A stretch of 64,000 bases of DNA from Agaribacter marinus. Its GTDB lineage: Bacteria; Pseudomonadota; Gammaproteobacteria; Enterobacterales; Alteromonadaceae. Of the stretch, positions 43,660 through 52,341 are shown in pieces. A model generated the notes under the pieces. The model was not told where the DNA came from and ran no database searches. It was given only the letters and a program-made list of their open reading frames with translations. The DNA is taken from positions 62,001 through 126,000 of the forward strand of contig NZ_BSOT01000011.1 in NCBI RefSeq assembly GCF_030160655.1. Reading direction: 5' to 3'. The translations under genes were made by a program, and so were the position numbers. Numbering within the stretch: position 1 is the stretch's first letter; every line of letters starts with the position of its first letter.

Positions 43660-46092
43660 ATGGAACACAAATCTCTCTTGAAAACATGTAATAACTACGA
43701 CAATGGCTGCGCTTCATCTAGTTATTCCTTGTTGACTATTGCGGTATCAGCAATGTTGGCATCTGTGTTACTTTTGGCATCACAAATAGTCAAGGCAGAA
43801 GAGAGTGTTTCAAACGCCGAGCATACGCTGTTTAGCTTTGAAGGTGACAATATTCCTGTCGACATTCAACTGGTTAACGCGACCGCCGAGTTTGTATCAA
43901 GTGGCAATGGTGTTACTGAGGGTAAAAAAGCCTTACGAGTGAAGTTTAATTCATCGTTACACGAATATTCGGGTATTAGTTTTACGCCTAAAGTACCTTA
44001 TGATTGGAGTCATTTAGATAGTTTTAGCCTTGCGTTTGATATTGCAAATGAAGGTAAGCTTTCTACCCAACTATACCTCAACGTAGGGGATGCCAAATGG
44101 CAGTCTTACACACGAAGCGTTGTCATTCCTGTTGGTGGTTCGAATACCTACTATTCGAAAATGATCGGGCACGATCTTGGGAGTCCCGATACAGGACTTG
44201 GTGATAAAGTTGAACTGAATTTGAGTTCAGGTTTACGTTCGAACCCGCCAACATGGGAAACAGACGACACGCAGTTTATTTGGATGTGGGGGGCGAAAAA
44301 TCTAGATACTGCAGGTATCCGTACTTTCTCGATGAGTGTGCAATATAACCTGCATGATAAAGAAATTACCCTAGATAATATTCGGTTATTGCAACACCCT
44401 AAAATGAAGAAAGATTTTCTGGTAAATATCGTTGATGAATTTGGTCAGCCATCACGAATGGAATACGAAGAAAAAGTACACTCTACTGATGAACTTTTGA
44501 ACGTGCGTGATGCTGAGCTGGCGGAGTTAAACGCTAAGCCTAAAATTGCTAATCGTTCTAAGTTCAGTGGTTGGAAAGATGGTCCCAAATTAAAAGGTAC
44601 AGGTTATTTTAGAACTGAAAAGGTTGGCGAGAAATGGTCGCTTGTAGACCCAGAAGGCTATTTATTTTTAACCACTGGTATTGCCAACATCAGAATTACT
44701 GATGCAAGTACGTTGACCGGCTATGACTACGATTCAAACCTTGTCGGGGCCAGAGGACCTGACGACGTTGACCCTGCCATCACACAAGGGCTTAACCCGC
44801 CAGCGTTGAAATCCATTCCTAGTCGTGAACTACTCTCGGATACGCGAAAGAACATGTTTGAATGGTTACCTGAAGTAGATCATCCATTGGCAAGCAGCTA
44901 TGGCTATAGAGGTGGTGCGCATTCTGGACCAATGAAAAAAGGCGAAGTGTTCAGTTTTTATATGGCTAATCTTGAACGTAAATATGGCGAAACGTCACCT
45001 TATTCTTATTTGGAGACATGGCGTAACGTGACAGTAGACAGAATGTTGAGTTGGGGCTTTACGTCATTTGGCAATTGGGTTGATCCGATGTTTTATGACA
45101 ACAATAAAATTCCCTACTTCGCGAATGGGTGGATTAGTGGTGACTTTAAAACGGTTTCTAGCGGAAATGATTTCTGGGTCAGAATGCCAGATCCTTTTGA
45201 CCCCATTTTTTCGTCTAGCGTTGAAAGTACGGTAAGCAAAATTGCAAAAGAAGTGCAGGACAGCCCTTGGTGTGTGGGTGTTTTTATTGACAACGAGCAT
45301 AGCTGGGGGCGCCCTGAGTCGCTGACTACCGAACTGGGTATTGTTATCAACACGCTTAATCGGCCGGAAGATGAGTCGCCGACAAAGGGTATATTTGTCC
45401 GAGAAATGAAGAGTAAGTATGGCAGTATCAATAAATTGAACGCGGTATGGGGCATAGCGCTGTCTTCTTGGGAAGCATTTGCGAAAGGTGGGTTTGAAAC
45501 CAAACTGGATGAGAAAAACGCTGAGCAAGTAAAAGATTATGAGCACCTGTTATTTACTTACTCGTCTGAGTATTTCCGAATTATTAGTGAGTCGATGGAT
45601 AAGCATATGCCAAATCATATGTATATGGGCGTTCGTTTCGCCGATTGGGGCATGCCTAAGCCTGTCGTCAAGGCCTCAGCTAAGCACGCTGATGTGGTAA
45701 GTTTTAACTTATACAAGGAAGGTTTGACCAAAAATAAATGGAAATTCTTAGATGACTTAGATATGCCCACCGTTATTGGAGAATTCCATATGGGCACAAC
45801 AGCCTCGGGATTTTTTCACCCTGGCTTAGTTCATGCGACGGATCAAGACGACCGAGCGCGTATGTATAAAGACTATATGTACTCTATTTTAGACAATAAC
45901 TATTTTGTGGGTGCACATTGGTTTCAATACTTAGATTCGCCGATTACTGGTCGTTCATGGGATGGAGAAAACTACAATGTTGGTTTTGTCTCCGTCACTG
46001 ATATTCCATATAACGCTATGGTGAAAGCTGCTAGAGAACTGCATTCAGAAATGTATGAGCGGCGTTTTGGTGACTTAAAAACCGAGAAATAG
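43660..46092 (+). CDS. Beta-agarase, glycoside hydrolase family 50
   Basis: Secreted enzyme that cleaves beta-1,4 bonds in agarose or agaro-oligosaccharides, probably exo-acting and releasing neoagarobiose. An extended N-region and hydrophobic helix (~22-46, ending IVKAEE) form the signal peptide. Residues ~55-245 look like a galactose-binding beta-sandwich (non-catalytic module). The rest is a TIM barrel with the proposed acid/base E546 in FIDNEHSWG and nucleophile E708 in VIGEFHMG. The spacing of 162 residues between them is the one I recall for the GH50 enzyme Aga50D. 810 residues is usual for GH50. The following genes may belong to the same agar-use block. Confidence 0.88.
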   Translation: MEHKSLLKTCNNYDNGCASSSYSLLTIAVSAMLASVLLLASQIVKAEESVSNAEHTLFSFEGDNIPVDIQLVNATAEFVSSGNGVTEGKKALRVKFNSSLHEYSGISFTPKVPYDWSHLDSFSLAFDIANEGKLSTQLYLNVGDAKWQSYTRSVVIPVGGSNTYYSKMIGHDLGSPDTGLGDKVELNLSSGLRSNPPTWETDDTQFIWMWGAKNLDTAGIRTFSMSVQYNLHDKEITLDNIRLLQHPKMKKDFLVNIVDEFGQPSRMEYEEKVHSTDELLNVRDAELAELNAKPKIANRSKFSGWKDGPKLKGTGYFRTEKVGEKWSLVDPEGYLFLTTGIANIRITDASTLTGYDYDSNLVGARGPDDVDPAITQGLNPPALKSIPSRELLSDTRKNMFEWLPEVDHPLASSYGYRGGAHSGPMKKGEVFSFYMANLERKYGETSPYSYLETWRNVTVDRMLSWGFTSFGNWVDPMFYDNNKIPYFANGWISGDFKTVSSGNDFWVRMPDPFDPIFSSSVESTVSKIAKEVQDSPWCVGVFIDNEHSWGRPESLTTELGIVINTLNRPEDESPTKGIFVREMKSKYGSINKLNAVWGIALSSWEAFAKGGFETKLDEKNAEQVKDYEHLLFTYSSEYFRIISESMDKHMPNHMYMGVRFADWGMPKPVVKASAKHADVVSFNLYKEGLTKNKWKFLDDLDMPTVIGEFHMGTTASGFFHPGLVHATDQDDRARMYKDYMYSILDNNYFVGAHWFQYLDSPITGRSWDGENYNVGFVSVTDIPYNAMVKAARELHSEMYERRFGDLKTEK

Positions 46093-46476
46093 TTTGTGTA
46101 AATCGACACAATTAGACAGCTATTTTCGCTGTTAGTTAGACGTAAAAATTAGCAATACTGGCTAACCATCACATCAGGTTAACGATTGTACTCGGTAGTT
46201 AGTATTGCTCTTCATCTTAGCGCTGTATCAAGCCATTGAATCTTGCATATTCTTGCGACAACATCTTCCTCTTCTTATTTACCTGATTTAATTGTTATTT
46301 AAATGTTATAAATAGTTTTAAATTTTGGTTTGTAATATTGTATGTTGTCATATAACATACCTCTGCTTTGTGTGTTTTTTGAACTTCCGGAATGACCGGC
46401 GTTATTCCCCAATTCTTTTCTTAATGCACCTTAAGCGAACAATAACGGCACATAAACGCTTAAAGAGAGATAGACC
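46093..46476. other. Intergenic region between agarase and beta-helix protein genes
   Basis: 384 bases without a gene. A long imperfect inverted repeat with perfect nine-base ends (agcaatact 46151-46159 / agtattgct 46201-46209) may end the agarase transcript. A separate operator-like palindrome is at 46340. Confidence 0.5.
46340..46360. promoter_or_regulatory. Operator-like inverted repeat upstream of the beta-helix/LamG gene
   Basis: Arms GTATGTT (46340-46346) and AACATAC (46354-46360) with a seven-base spacer, about 117 bases before the start codon. A regulator binding site is plausible; none is identified. Confidence 0.4.
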
Positions 46477-49400
46477 ATGTACTCAATTTACAGAATAAAA
46501 CATCTGCTAGCGCTAATGACATTATCAGCGCTGAGTGCAGACGTAATGGCACAAGATGGCCCTCCAGTCGTTTCGGAGCACTGGCAAAATTACCTCGAAG
46601 CCAGAGAGAAAAATAGTAGCTTTCAATTAGACAAAAAATCTTTTTACAGAGATAAAAGCTACAGCGCTGACGATGTACTACCTAATTTTTCGTTCGCAGG
46701 TTACAAATTTGGTGAAGAGCCATTACCCACACGCAACCTCGATATTGGCTATCCAGCGAGTGTTCCTGAGTTTGATCCAAGCTTAACTGGCCATAAAATA
46801 TTTAACGTCTTGGATTATGGTGCAATCCCGAATGACACAAACTCTGATAAGGAGGCATTGCGCGCAACTATAGCTGCCGCAAGTGAGTACATTGACAACA
46901 ACGCCATTTATGGTGAAAACAGCGTCGGTGCGATCATTTATTTTCCCGCGGGGCTGTTTTTGGTCAATGAACCATCGGATATGATGGGTGTAGCTGAATC
47001 GCAACCCACAGGGCAGGGGAACGACGCAGACAGAATATTTGCGCAGGCGCACCAACCTATCGTCATAGACCGGAGCAATATTATTTTGCGCGGTGCAGGA
47101 AAAGGCCAAACTGTTTTATACATGCGAGAGCATTTTCGAGCGCCTTATTCAAATCTCATGTGGACGACACCGTCTTTGTTTCAAGTCGGTGTAAGTCGTG
47201 AGTGGCAACCGCGGTCGGGCGCTGCTAGTTCGCCAGCACAGCATAAGTTATCTCAGCCTAATTATATAACGCGGGCAAAAGACAGTGTACTAAGAGAGTC
47301 ATCTGATTCACTAAAGGTTGAGAGTGTTGATGATTTATATGTAGGGCAGTGGGTTACGCTCCGAAGTTTAGATACTCGTGATGACGCAATTGCTGAGGCA
47401 ATGTCGCCTTATATGCCTGAGCCTTGGTTTTTAGCGGATGGAACATCACACCAAGCGGGATTAAATCGAGGGCTCAGTAGGATTGAGAGAAAACAAATAA
47501 AACAAATCATTGGTAAACGTGTGGTGTTTCATTCGCCTATACACGCAACAATAGAGAAGGCAAAAAATGCCGAAGCCGAAGGACATGGTTGGGGATTAGA
47601 GGAAGATCTGCAGCCCATGCAATTTTTTGGTATGGAAGACCTTACGCTCGAAGGTGCATGGAATGAAGATTTTGTTCATCACAAAAACTACATACATGAC
47701 AGTGGATGGACCGCATTGCGAATGAATCGTGTGTCGCACTCGTGGGTGAAGAATGTCGAGTTTAAAAGTTTCAATCAGGGACTTACCATTAACGGCGCAG
47801 CTATTACCGTGCAAGATGTTGATTTTACGGGTAAGGCTGGTCACTCAAGTCTAGCAATTGAAAGAAGTACAAACGTCCTTGCGATAAATATTGATGATAG
47901 GGCTGATACTTGGCATGGCCCTGGTTATGCGAATCATGCTAGTGCCAACGTCATATTGAATGCGAATATGACGCCGACAGCTGGTCCCAATATCCATGCG
48001 TCATTTCCTCGCGCTAACCTATTTGACAAGCTCAAAGGCGGTTTTATTACAGGTCGATGGGGAGGATCTGTAGGAAGTCAACCCAATCACCTTAAGCACC
48101 TTGTGTTTTGGAACCCGAATAACACAGCAGCAAGTAAAGAAAACTTTCAGTTCATGCAAGCTGGGAGTAAGTTTGGACGGATTGTAACGCCATACGTTAT
48201 TGGCATGCATGGAAATCCTCATACCTTTGAAAAACAGCAAAATTATGTGGATTTTGCCATAAACGAATACTTCACTAACGGCGCTGAAATTCCTAATTTT
48301 GATGAGTTACATCCTAAATGCAGAGAAGTGCGTGACGAAGATGATGATGACTACTGCGATAGTCCAGCAGATGACGGTTCGACCGTGATCACTTACACGC
48401 TGGATGGCGCGGGTACCGCAATATTCCCACCGTTGGCAAACCCGTATCTGTATTCAAATGCTGACTATAGCCAGTCTCAAGCGATTGAAGAGTCGATAGG
48501 GCGTCCTGTAAAACCATACTCTTTATACGAAGCGCAAGTCGCACAGCGTTTTGGCGAATTGCCAGAATGGCTAGTAGAGGTTGCTGGTAAGGTAAGATAT
48601 GTCAGGTTTGTGGCTGAATCGGGCATCGATGGCGCCGAGGCAAACATTGTTGTATTGGATCAAATGGGCTTTCCTATTGAAGGCGCAAGCAAAACGACGG
48701 TAGCAGATAGTTATCCAAATGAGACTATCTTCGACTTGGGTGATTACTACGAACCTGCGGGTCTTCAATTTGGACAAGATGTTGAAGATGGCAATCGAGT
48801 CACATCATTTTCCGTTTATACAGCGAAAACCTCGGGTGATTGGCAAAGCGCGGATGCAACAGGCTCTTTTGGTAACAGCAATCATATCCAAAATATACAA
48901 ATTGGTAAGCGTGAAATAGCGAGAGCATCGGCAATTGCATCTGAAAGTTCGGCTAGTAACAATCCAAACAATATACTCGATCGCAATGACGGGACACATT
49001 GGTCTGGTGGTGAAGATGCATATATTTCAATTGATTTACAAGACGTTCTCAATCTTTCGGGGATAAAACTTGCGTTCTTGAATGGCGTCAATTCGGCGTA
49101 TAGTTTTACGCTTGAATATTCCTTAGATCATCAAGTGTGGGAGACGGTAAGCTTTGCGAATGGTCAAGCATCTGCCGAAAATTCGATGGCAACGAATGCG
49201 CTTGAAGAGTTTGAATTTGACGTCCCTATTGACGCTCGATATATAAAAATTACTGGTATCTCCAGCGTAAATGCATACACGCAATTTGAAGCTGTATTAA
49301 AACGTGATCCAGTCTTAAGTCTACATCTAAGTATAAATGAAGGGGAAGGAAACACGACTCAAGATCTTTCTGGCAGGGGCAATCACGGTGAACTACAAAA

Positions 49401-51294
49401 CTTTGTTCCGGATGTTGTTGTGCCAGATCCTGAAATTGAAGAAGTCAATGGCCTTATTTTTGACGGTATTGACGATAGAGTCGTGCTACGTGATATTCAA
49501 TATGATATTGATACAAACGGCGACGCTAACTACACAGTAGCCACTTGGATCAAATTTAAAAATCAAACAAGCTCCACTTTTCCAATATCTAAGAGTCGTT
49601 GGCATGGTGGCAACCCGTTTTATTTCATGGCAACAAGTGACGGAAAAATTGGGGTAAGAATCAATAGTAAAGGTCCACTTATCAGCGGCTATGCTGACGA
49701 TGAATGGCATCATGTGGCGGGCGTGTTAAGCGGAAAAACACTATCGGTCTACATTAATGGTGAGCTTAAGGCTAGCGAGGTAGTTGAACCCCAATCAAAC
49801 AGTCAAGCGCTATCTATTGGCGATAGTGCCGTGTCTGGCCCTGCATTCAAAGGTGGTTTGGATGATGTGCGGGTTTACAACAACAGAGCGCTCACAGCTG
49901 CAGAAATCGCTGAGTTAGCAATGACACGTGAACCAACAGACATGACTTGTGAGTTGGTCAGCGAGCCAGGATTGGAAGTACTGTTAAGACTGGATGATGC
50001 TGATGATGCCAACCCTGAGTCAAGCTTAACTACCTGCAACAGTGCATTTGATGAAGTGTTCTCACTTGAGAATGGTGCAATGTGGATCGCGCCTGTGCCA
50101 CCTTCAGGCATTAACGGCGTGACCGTTGATGGCGTTGATGACAGAGTTGAAGTTGGAGATATTCAATATGATATTGATGCCGATGGCAACGCAAAATACA
50201 GTGTATCTACTTGGATAAAATTCGCACCACAAAGTAAAACAAGCTTCCCATTTTCTAAAAGCCGCTGGCATGGAGGCAATCCGTTTTATGTTATGGCGGG
50301 TTCGGACGGAAAAATTGGCGCAAGAGTAAATGGTAAAGGGCTTTTAGTTAGCGGCTATGCTGACGATGAGTGGCATCATTTAGCTGCGATTTTAGATGGT
50401 AAAACCTTAAAGCTTTACATGAATGGTGAGTTCAAGGGTGAAGAGGTAGTAGAACCAAAAAGTAACGGAAATCTTGTTTCCATTGGTGATAGTGCTGTAC
50501 CGGCAAATCCGTTTAAAGGTAGCTTGGATGATCTCCGCATCTACAACAATGTCGCCTTAGATGAAGCGACAATTGCCAATCATGCTGCTGAACGCCCATT
50601 CGCTGATGCGCCTTGTGACATCGTTGACGAACCAGCGTTATCTGTATTCCTTAGATTCGAAGACGTAGACCCTAGTGCGGTTGACGCGCCACTAACGAGT
50701 TGTGACGCATCTGGCAATGGATATCACGGCATGTTTTTCAATGGTGCACAATGGGCTGGGGAATTACCTGATGTCCCGATACAAACTAATGGATGGCAGA
50801 GTGATAGTGATGGTAGCTATCTGAATTTTGATGGGGAAGACGATATCGTTGTGTTGCCTAATATTCCGTATGGCAACATTAACAATGAATATAGTGTGTC
50901 GATGTGGGTTCGCTATGCACCTCAAGGCGACAACTATATGTTTAAGCGTGTGAGCAAATGGACAGGTAATAGCCCATTCACCATTCAGGGTATCGGCAAC
51001 GATGTACGGGCAGGTATTCGAAACAACTTCATTACGGTTGCTGATAAGGCTGACAGCGAATGGCACCACCTAGTCGCGGTACTAAAAGGCACATCACTCA
51101 AGTTCTATGTTGATGATGTCCTTGAAGGAGAGATTGAAGTAGAGCCGTTAAATGACAATGGGCCGACAAGTATAGGCGGGCCTGCGGCAGATGTCGGTTT
51201 TAGAATGTATAGCGGCGACATTGACGAAGTTCGAGTGTATCAATATGCACTCACATCCACTGAAGCTAGCGAACTATATAATTTGGGTCGTTGA
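46477..51294 (+). CDS. Giant secreted beta-helix / discoidin / triple-LamG protein, possible polysaccharide lyase or hydrolase
   Basis: 1605-residue exported protein of unknown activity. The signal peptide ends at DVMAQ. Residues ~100-560 form a right-handed beta-helix of the pectate lyase superfamily: 'FNVLDYGAIPNDTNSDKEAL' is the classic entry, followed by 'GAIIYFPAGLFLV' and 'IVIDRSNIILRGAGKGQT'. Residues ~610-760 are a poorly defined connecting region with an Asp-rich stretch near 627. Residues ~812-944 look like an F5/8 type C (discoidin) domain. Three concanavalin-like LamG modules follow (~947-1143, ~1167-1368, ~1387-1602), the first two strongly alike. Beta-helix enzymes plus binding modules beside an agarase suggest attack on a galactan or a side chain. 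Catalytic residues could not be assigned. Start supported by GAGAG upstream of the ATG. Confidence 0.8.
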   Translation: MYSIYRIKHLLALMTLSALSADVMAQDGPPVVSEHWQNYLEAREKNSSFQLDKKSFYRDKSYSADDVLPNFSFAGYKFGEEPLPTRNLDIGYPASVPEFDPSLTGHKIFNVLDYGAIPNDTNSDKEALRATIAAASEYIDNNAIYGENSVGAIIYFPAGLFLVNEPSDMMGVAESQPTGQGNDADRIFAQAHQPIVIDRSNIILRGAGKGQTVLYMREHFRAPYSNLMWTTPSLFQVGVSREWQPRSGAASSPAQHKLSQPNYITRAKDSVLRESSDSLKVESVDDLYVGQWVTLRSLDTRDDAIAEAMSPYMPEPWFLADGTSHQAGLNRGLSRIERKQIKQIIGKRVVFHSPIHATIEKAKNAEAEGHGWGLEEDLQPMQFFGMEDLTLEGAWNEDFVHHKNYIHDSGWTALRMNRVSHSWVKNVEFKSFNQGLTINGAAITVQDVDFTGKAGHSSLAIERSTNVLAINIDDRADTWHGPGYANHASANVILNANMTPTAGPNIHASFPRANLFDKLKGGFITGRWGGSVGSQPNHLKHLVFWNPNNTAASKENFQFMQAGSKFGRIVTPYVIGMHGNPHTFEKQQNYVDFAINEYFTNGAEIPNFDELHPKCREVRDEDDDDYCDSPADDGSTVITYTLDGAGTAIFPPLANPYLYSNADYSQSQAIEESIGRPVKPYSLYEAQVAQRFGELPEWLVEVAGKVRYVRFVAESGIDGAEANIVVLDQMGFPIEGASKTTVADSYPNETIFDLGDYYEPAGLQFGQDVEDGNRVTSFSVYTAKTSGDWQSADATGSFGNSNHIQNIQIGKREIARASAIASESSASNNPNNILDRNDGTHWSGGEDAYISIDLQDVLNLSGIKLAFLNGVNSAYSFTLEYSLDHQVWETVSFANGQASAENSMATNALEEFEFDVPIDARYIKITGISSVNAYTQFEAVLKRDPVLSLHLSINEGEGNTTQDLSGRGNHGELQNFVPDVVVPDPEIEEVNGLIFDGIDDRVVLRDIQYDIDTNGDANYTVATWIKFKNQTSSTFPISKSRWHGGNPFYFMATSDGKIGVRINSKGPLISGYADDEWHHVAGVLSGKTLSVYINGELKASEVVEPQSNSQALSIGDSAVSGPAFKGGLDDVRVYNNRALTAAEIAELAMTREPTDMTCELVSEPGLEVLLRLDDADDANPESSLTTCNSAFDEVFSLENGAMWIAPVPPSGINGVTVDGVDDRVEVGDIQYDIDADGNAKYSVSTWIKFAPQSKTSFPFSKSRWHGGNPFYVMAGSDGKIGARVNGKGLLVSGYADDEWHHLAAILDGKTLKLYMNGEFKGEEVVEPKSNGNLVSIGDSAVPANPFKGSLDDLRIYNNVALDEATIANHAAERPFADAPCDIVDEPALSVFLRFEDVDPSAVDAPLTSCDASGNGYHGMFFNGAQWAGELPDVPIQTNGWQSDSDGSYLNFDGEDDIVVLPNIPYGNINNEYSVSMWVRYAPQGDNYMFKRVSKWTGNSPFTIQGIGNDVRAGIRNNFITVADKADSEWHHLVAVLKGTSLKFYVDDVLEGEIEVEPLNDNGPTSIGGPAADVGFRMYSGDIDEVRVYQYALTSTEASELYNLGR
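49494..50566 (+). repeat. Tandem duplication encoding LamG modules 1 and 2
   Basis: The sequence starting GATATTCAATATGATATTGA at 49494 recurs at 50158, and similarity continues to the 'KGGLDD/KGSLDD' ends of each module. The period is about 664 bases (about 221 codons). The DNA-level likeness suggests a fairly recent duplication; the third module is more diverged. Confidence 0.8.
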
Positions 51295-51299
51295 AGAAA

Positions 51300-51329
51300 T
51301 TGCAGCGCCATTAGTTGATGGCGCTGCAA
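51300..51329 (+). other. Strong hairpin between the LamG gene and the nidogen-like gene
   Basis: Perfect 12-base stem (51300-51311 with 51318-51329) and six-base loop, six bases after the stop. No T run follows, so it may protect the upstream mRNA end or partly terminate rather than act as a classic terminator. Confidence 0.65.
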
Positions 51330-51354
51330 GAAAAATGATAAAGGAGTAATAAGG

Positions 51355-52212
51355 ATGAAAAGCAAGAAATTAATTCAGTCAGCAGTGTTTAGTTTATTCG
51401 CTTTTTCAGCGGGCTCTGCGATGGCGGTGCCGGTTTTATGGGAATCAAATTTTGGTGATGAAATTACCGATTTAAGTGGCGAAGACGATGAGATTTCAAA
51501 TGTATCACTGAGTTTCTTATTTCCATTTGCGGGTGATACGTACAGTGATTTTGCCGTTGGCACAAATGGCGGCGTTCAAGCACTCGATAACGCAGGTTTG
51601 GCAGGTAACGACGATGATATTGATTATGATTTATGGGCAGATTTGGATGAATTTTTAGGCGATGGTTCGCCTTTATTTACGCCATTTAATACTGACCTTT
51701 CGTTAGAGGATAGCGGCAGTATCCATTTCAATGATTTTGGTGACAGAGCGGTGTTTACATGGAATGAAGTCGGTTCGGCGCTCAACCCAGATCATTTAGC
51801 TAGTTTCCAATTGCAGCTACTCGATATTGGGCAGATTATCTTTAGTTACAATGGCATTTTTGATGATGCAGGTGAAAGCCTTTTTGATTCGTTGGATGAA
51901 GGCATAGTCACTGGCATAAGTGCGGGTGATTTTGGTCCAAATAGTCTGGTTGATTTAAGTGTAGGTGACAATACAGGAGCATCAACAGTGTTTGAGCAGT
52001 GGTGTTTTGACAGTGCAGATAGTTGTGATCAATTTACCGGTGCAAGTAACGATTTTTTCGATTTAGATCAAATGTCACTCGTATTTTCACCTAACAGTTC
52101 AGGCGGCTTTAATGTATCAGCACAAGCTAACAGCGTAAGTGCGCCTAGTATGGCTGTAATTGTTGCACTTAGCTATTTAACCTTTTTACGTCGTCGCTCA
52201 AATAAACCTTAA
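51355..52212 (+). CDS. Nidogen-like exported protein with PEP-CTERM-like sorting tail
   Basis: 285 residues, extremely acidic. The signal peptide ends at SAMA. The middle resembles a nidogen-type extracellular domain: 'FPFAGDTYSDFAVGTNGGV', 'FTPFNTDLS', 'GDRAVFTWNEVG' and 'LLDIGQIIFSYNGI'. The C-terminus is a sorting signal of the PEP-CTERM type in the variant seen in Alteromonadales: APSMAVIV, a short hydrophobic helix, then FLRRRSNKP. Such proteins are processed by exosortase and travel with an exopolysaccharide; the PrsT-type lipoprotein at 39757 is independent evidence that the system exists in this genome. AAGGAG lies ten bases before the ATG. It follows the LamG gene by 60 bases and ends at a strong terminator. 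Confidence 0.8.
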   Translation: MKSKKLIQSAVFSLFAFSAGSAMAVPVLWESNFGDEITDLSGEDDEISNVSLSFLFPFAGDTYSDFAVGTNGGVQALDNAGLAGNDDDIDYDLWADLDEFLGDGSPLFTPFNTDLSLEDSGSIHFNDFGDRAVFTWNEVGSALNPDHLASFQLQLLDIGQIIFSYNGIFDDAGESLFDSLDEGIVTGISAGDFGPNSLVDLSVGDNTGASTVFEQWCFDSADSCDQFTGASNDFFDLDQMSLVFSPNSSGGFNVSAQANSVSAPSMAVIVALSYLTFLRRRSNKP

Positions 52213-52248
52213 CGGTGTCTCCGGGATAAATATTTGAGTGACATGTTT

Positions 52249-52280
52249 GGTCAGCGTTTAGCTGAACGCTGACCTTTTTT
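52249..52280 (+). terminator. Rho-independent terminator of the nidogen-like gene
   Basis: Ten-base perfect stem (52249-52258 with 52265-52274), six-base loop, then six T. Confidence 0.92.
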
Positions 52281-52341
52281 GTTTCGCAAACGAAATTTAA
52301 CTTACATAAGTAATAGATCAACTAGAAACTATTAAGAGTTC

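Noticed and set aside
45064-45546. 160-codon minus-strand frame inside the agarase gene
   Set aside because: Antisense to the GH50 catalytic core, no recognisable domain and no ribosome site.
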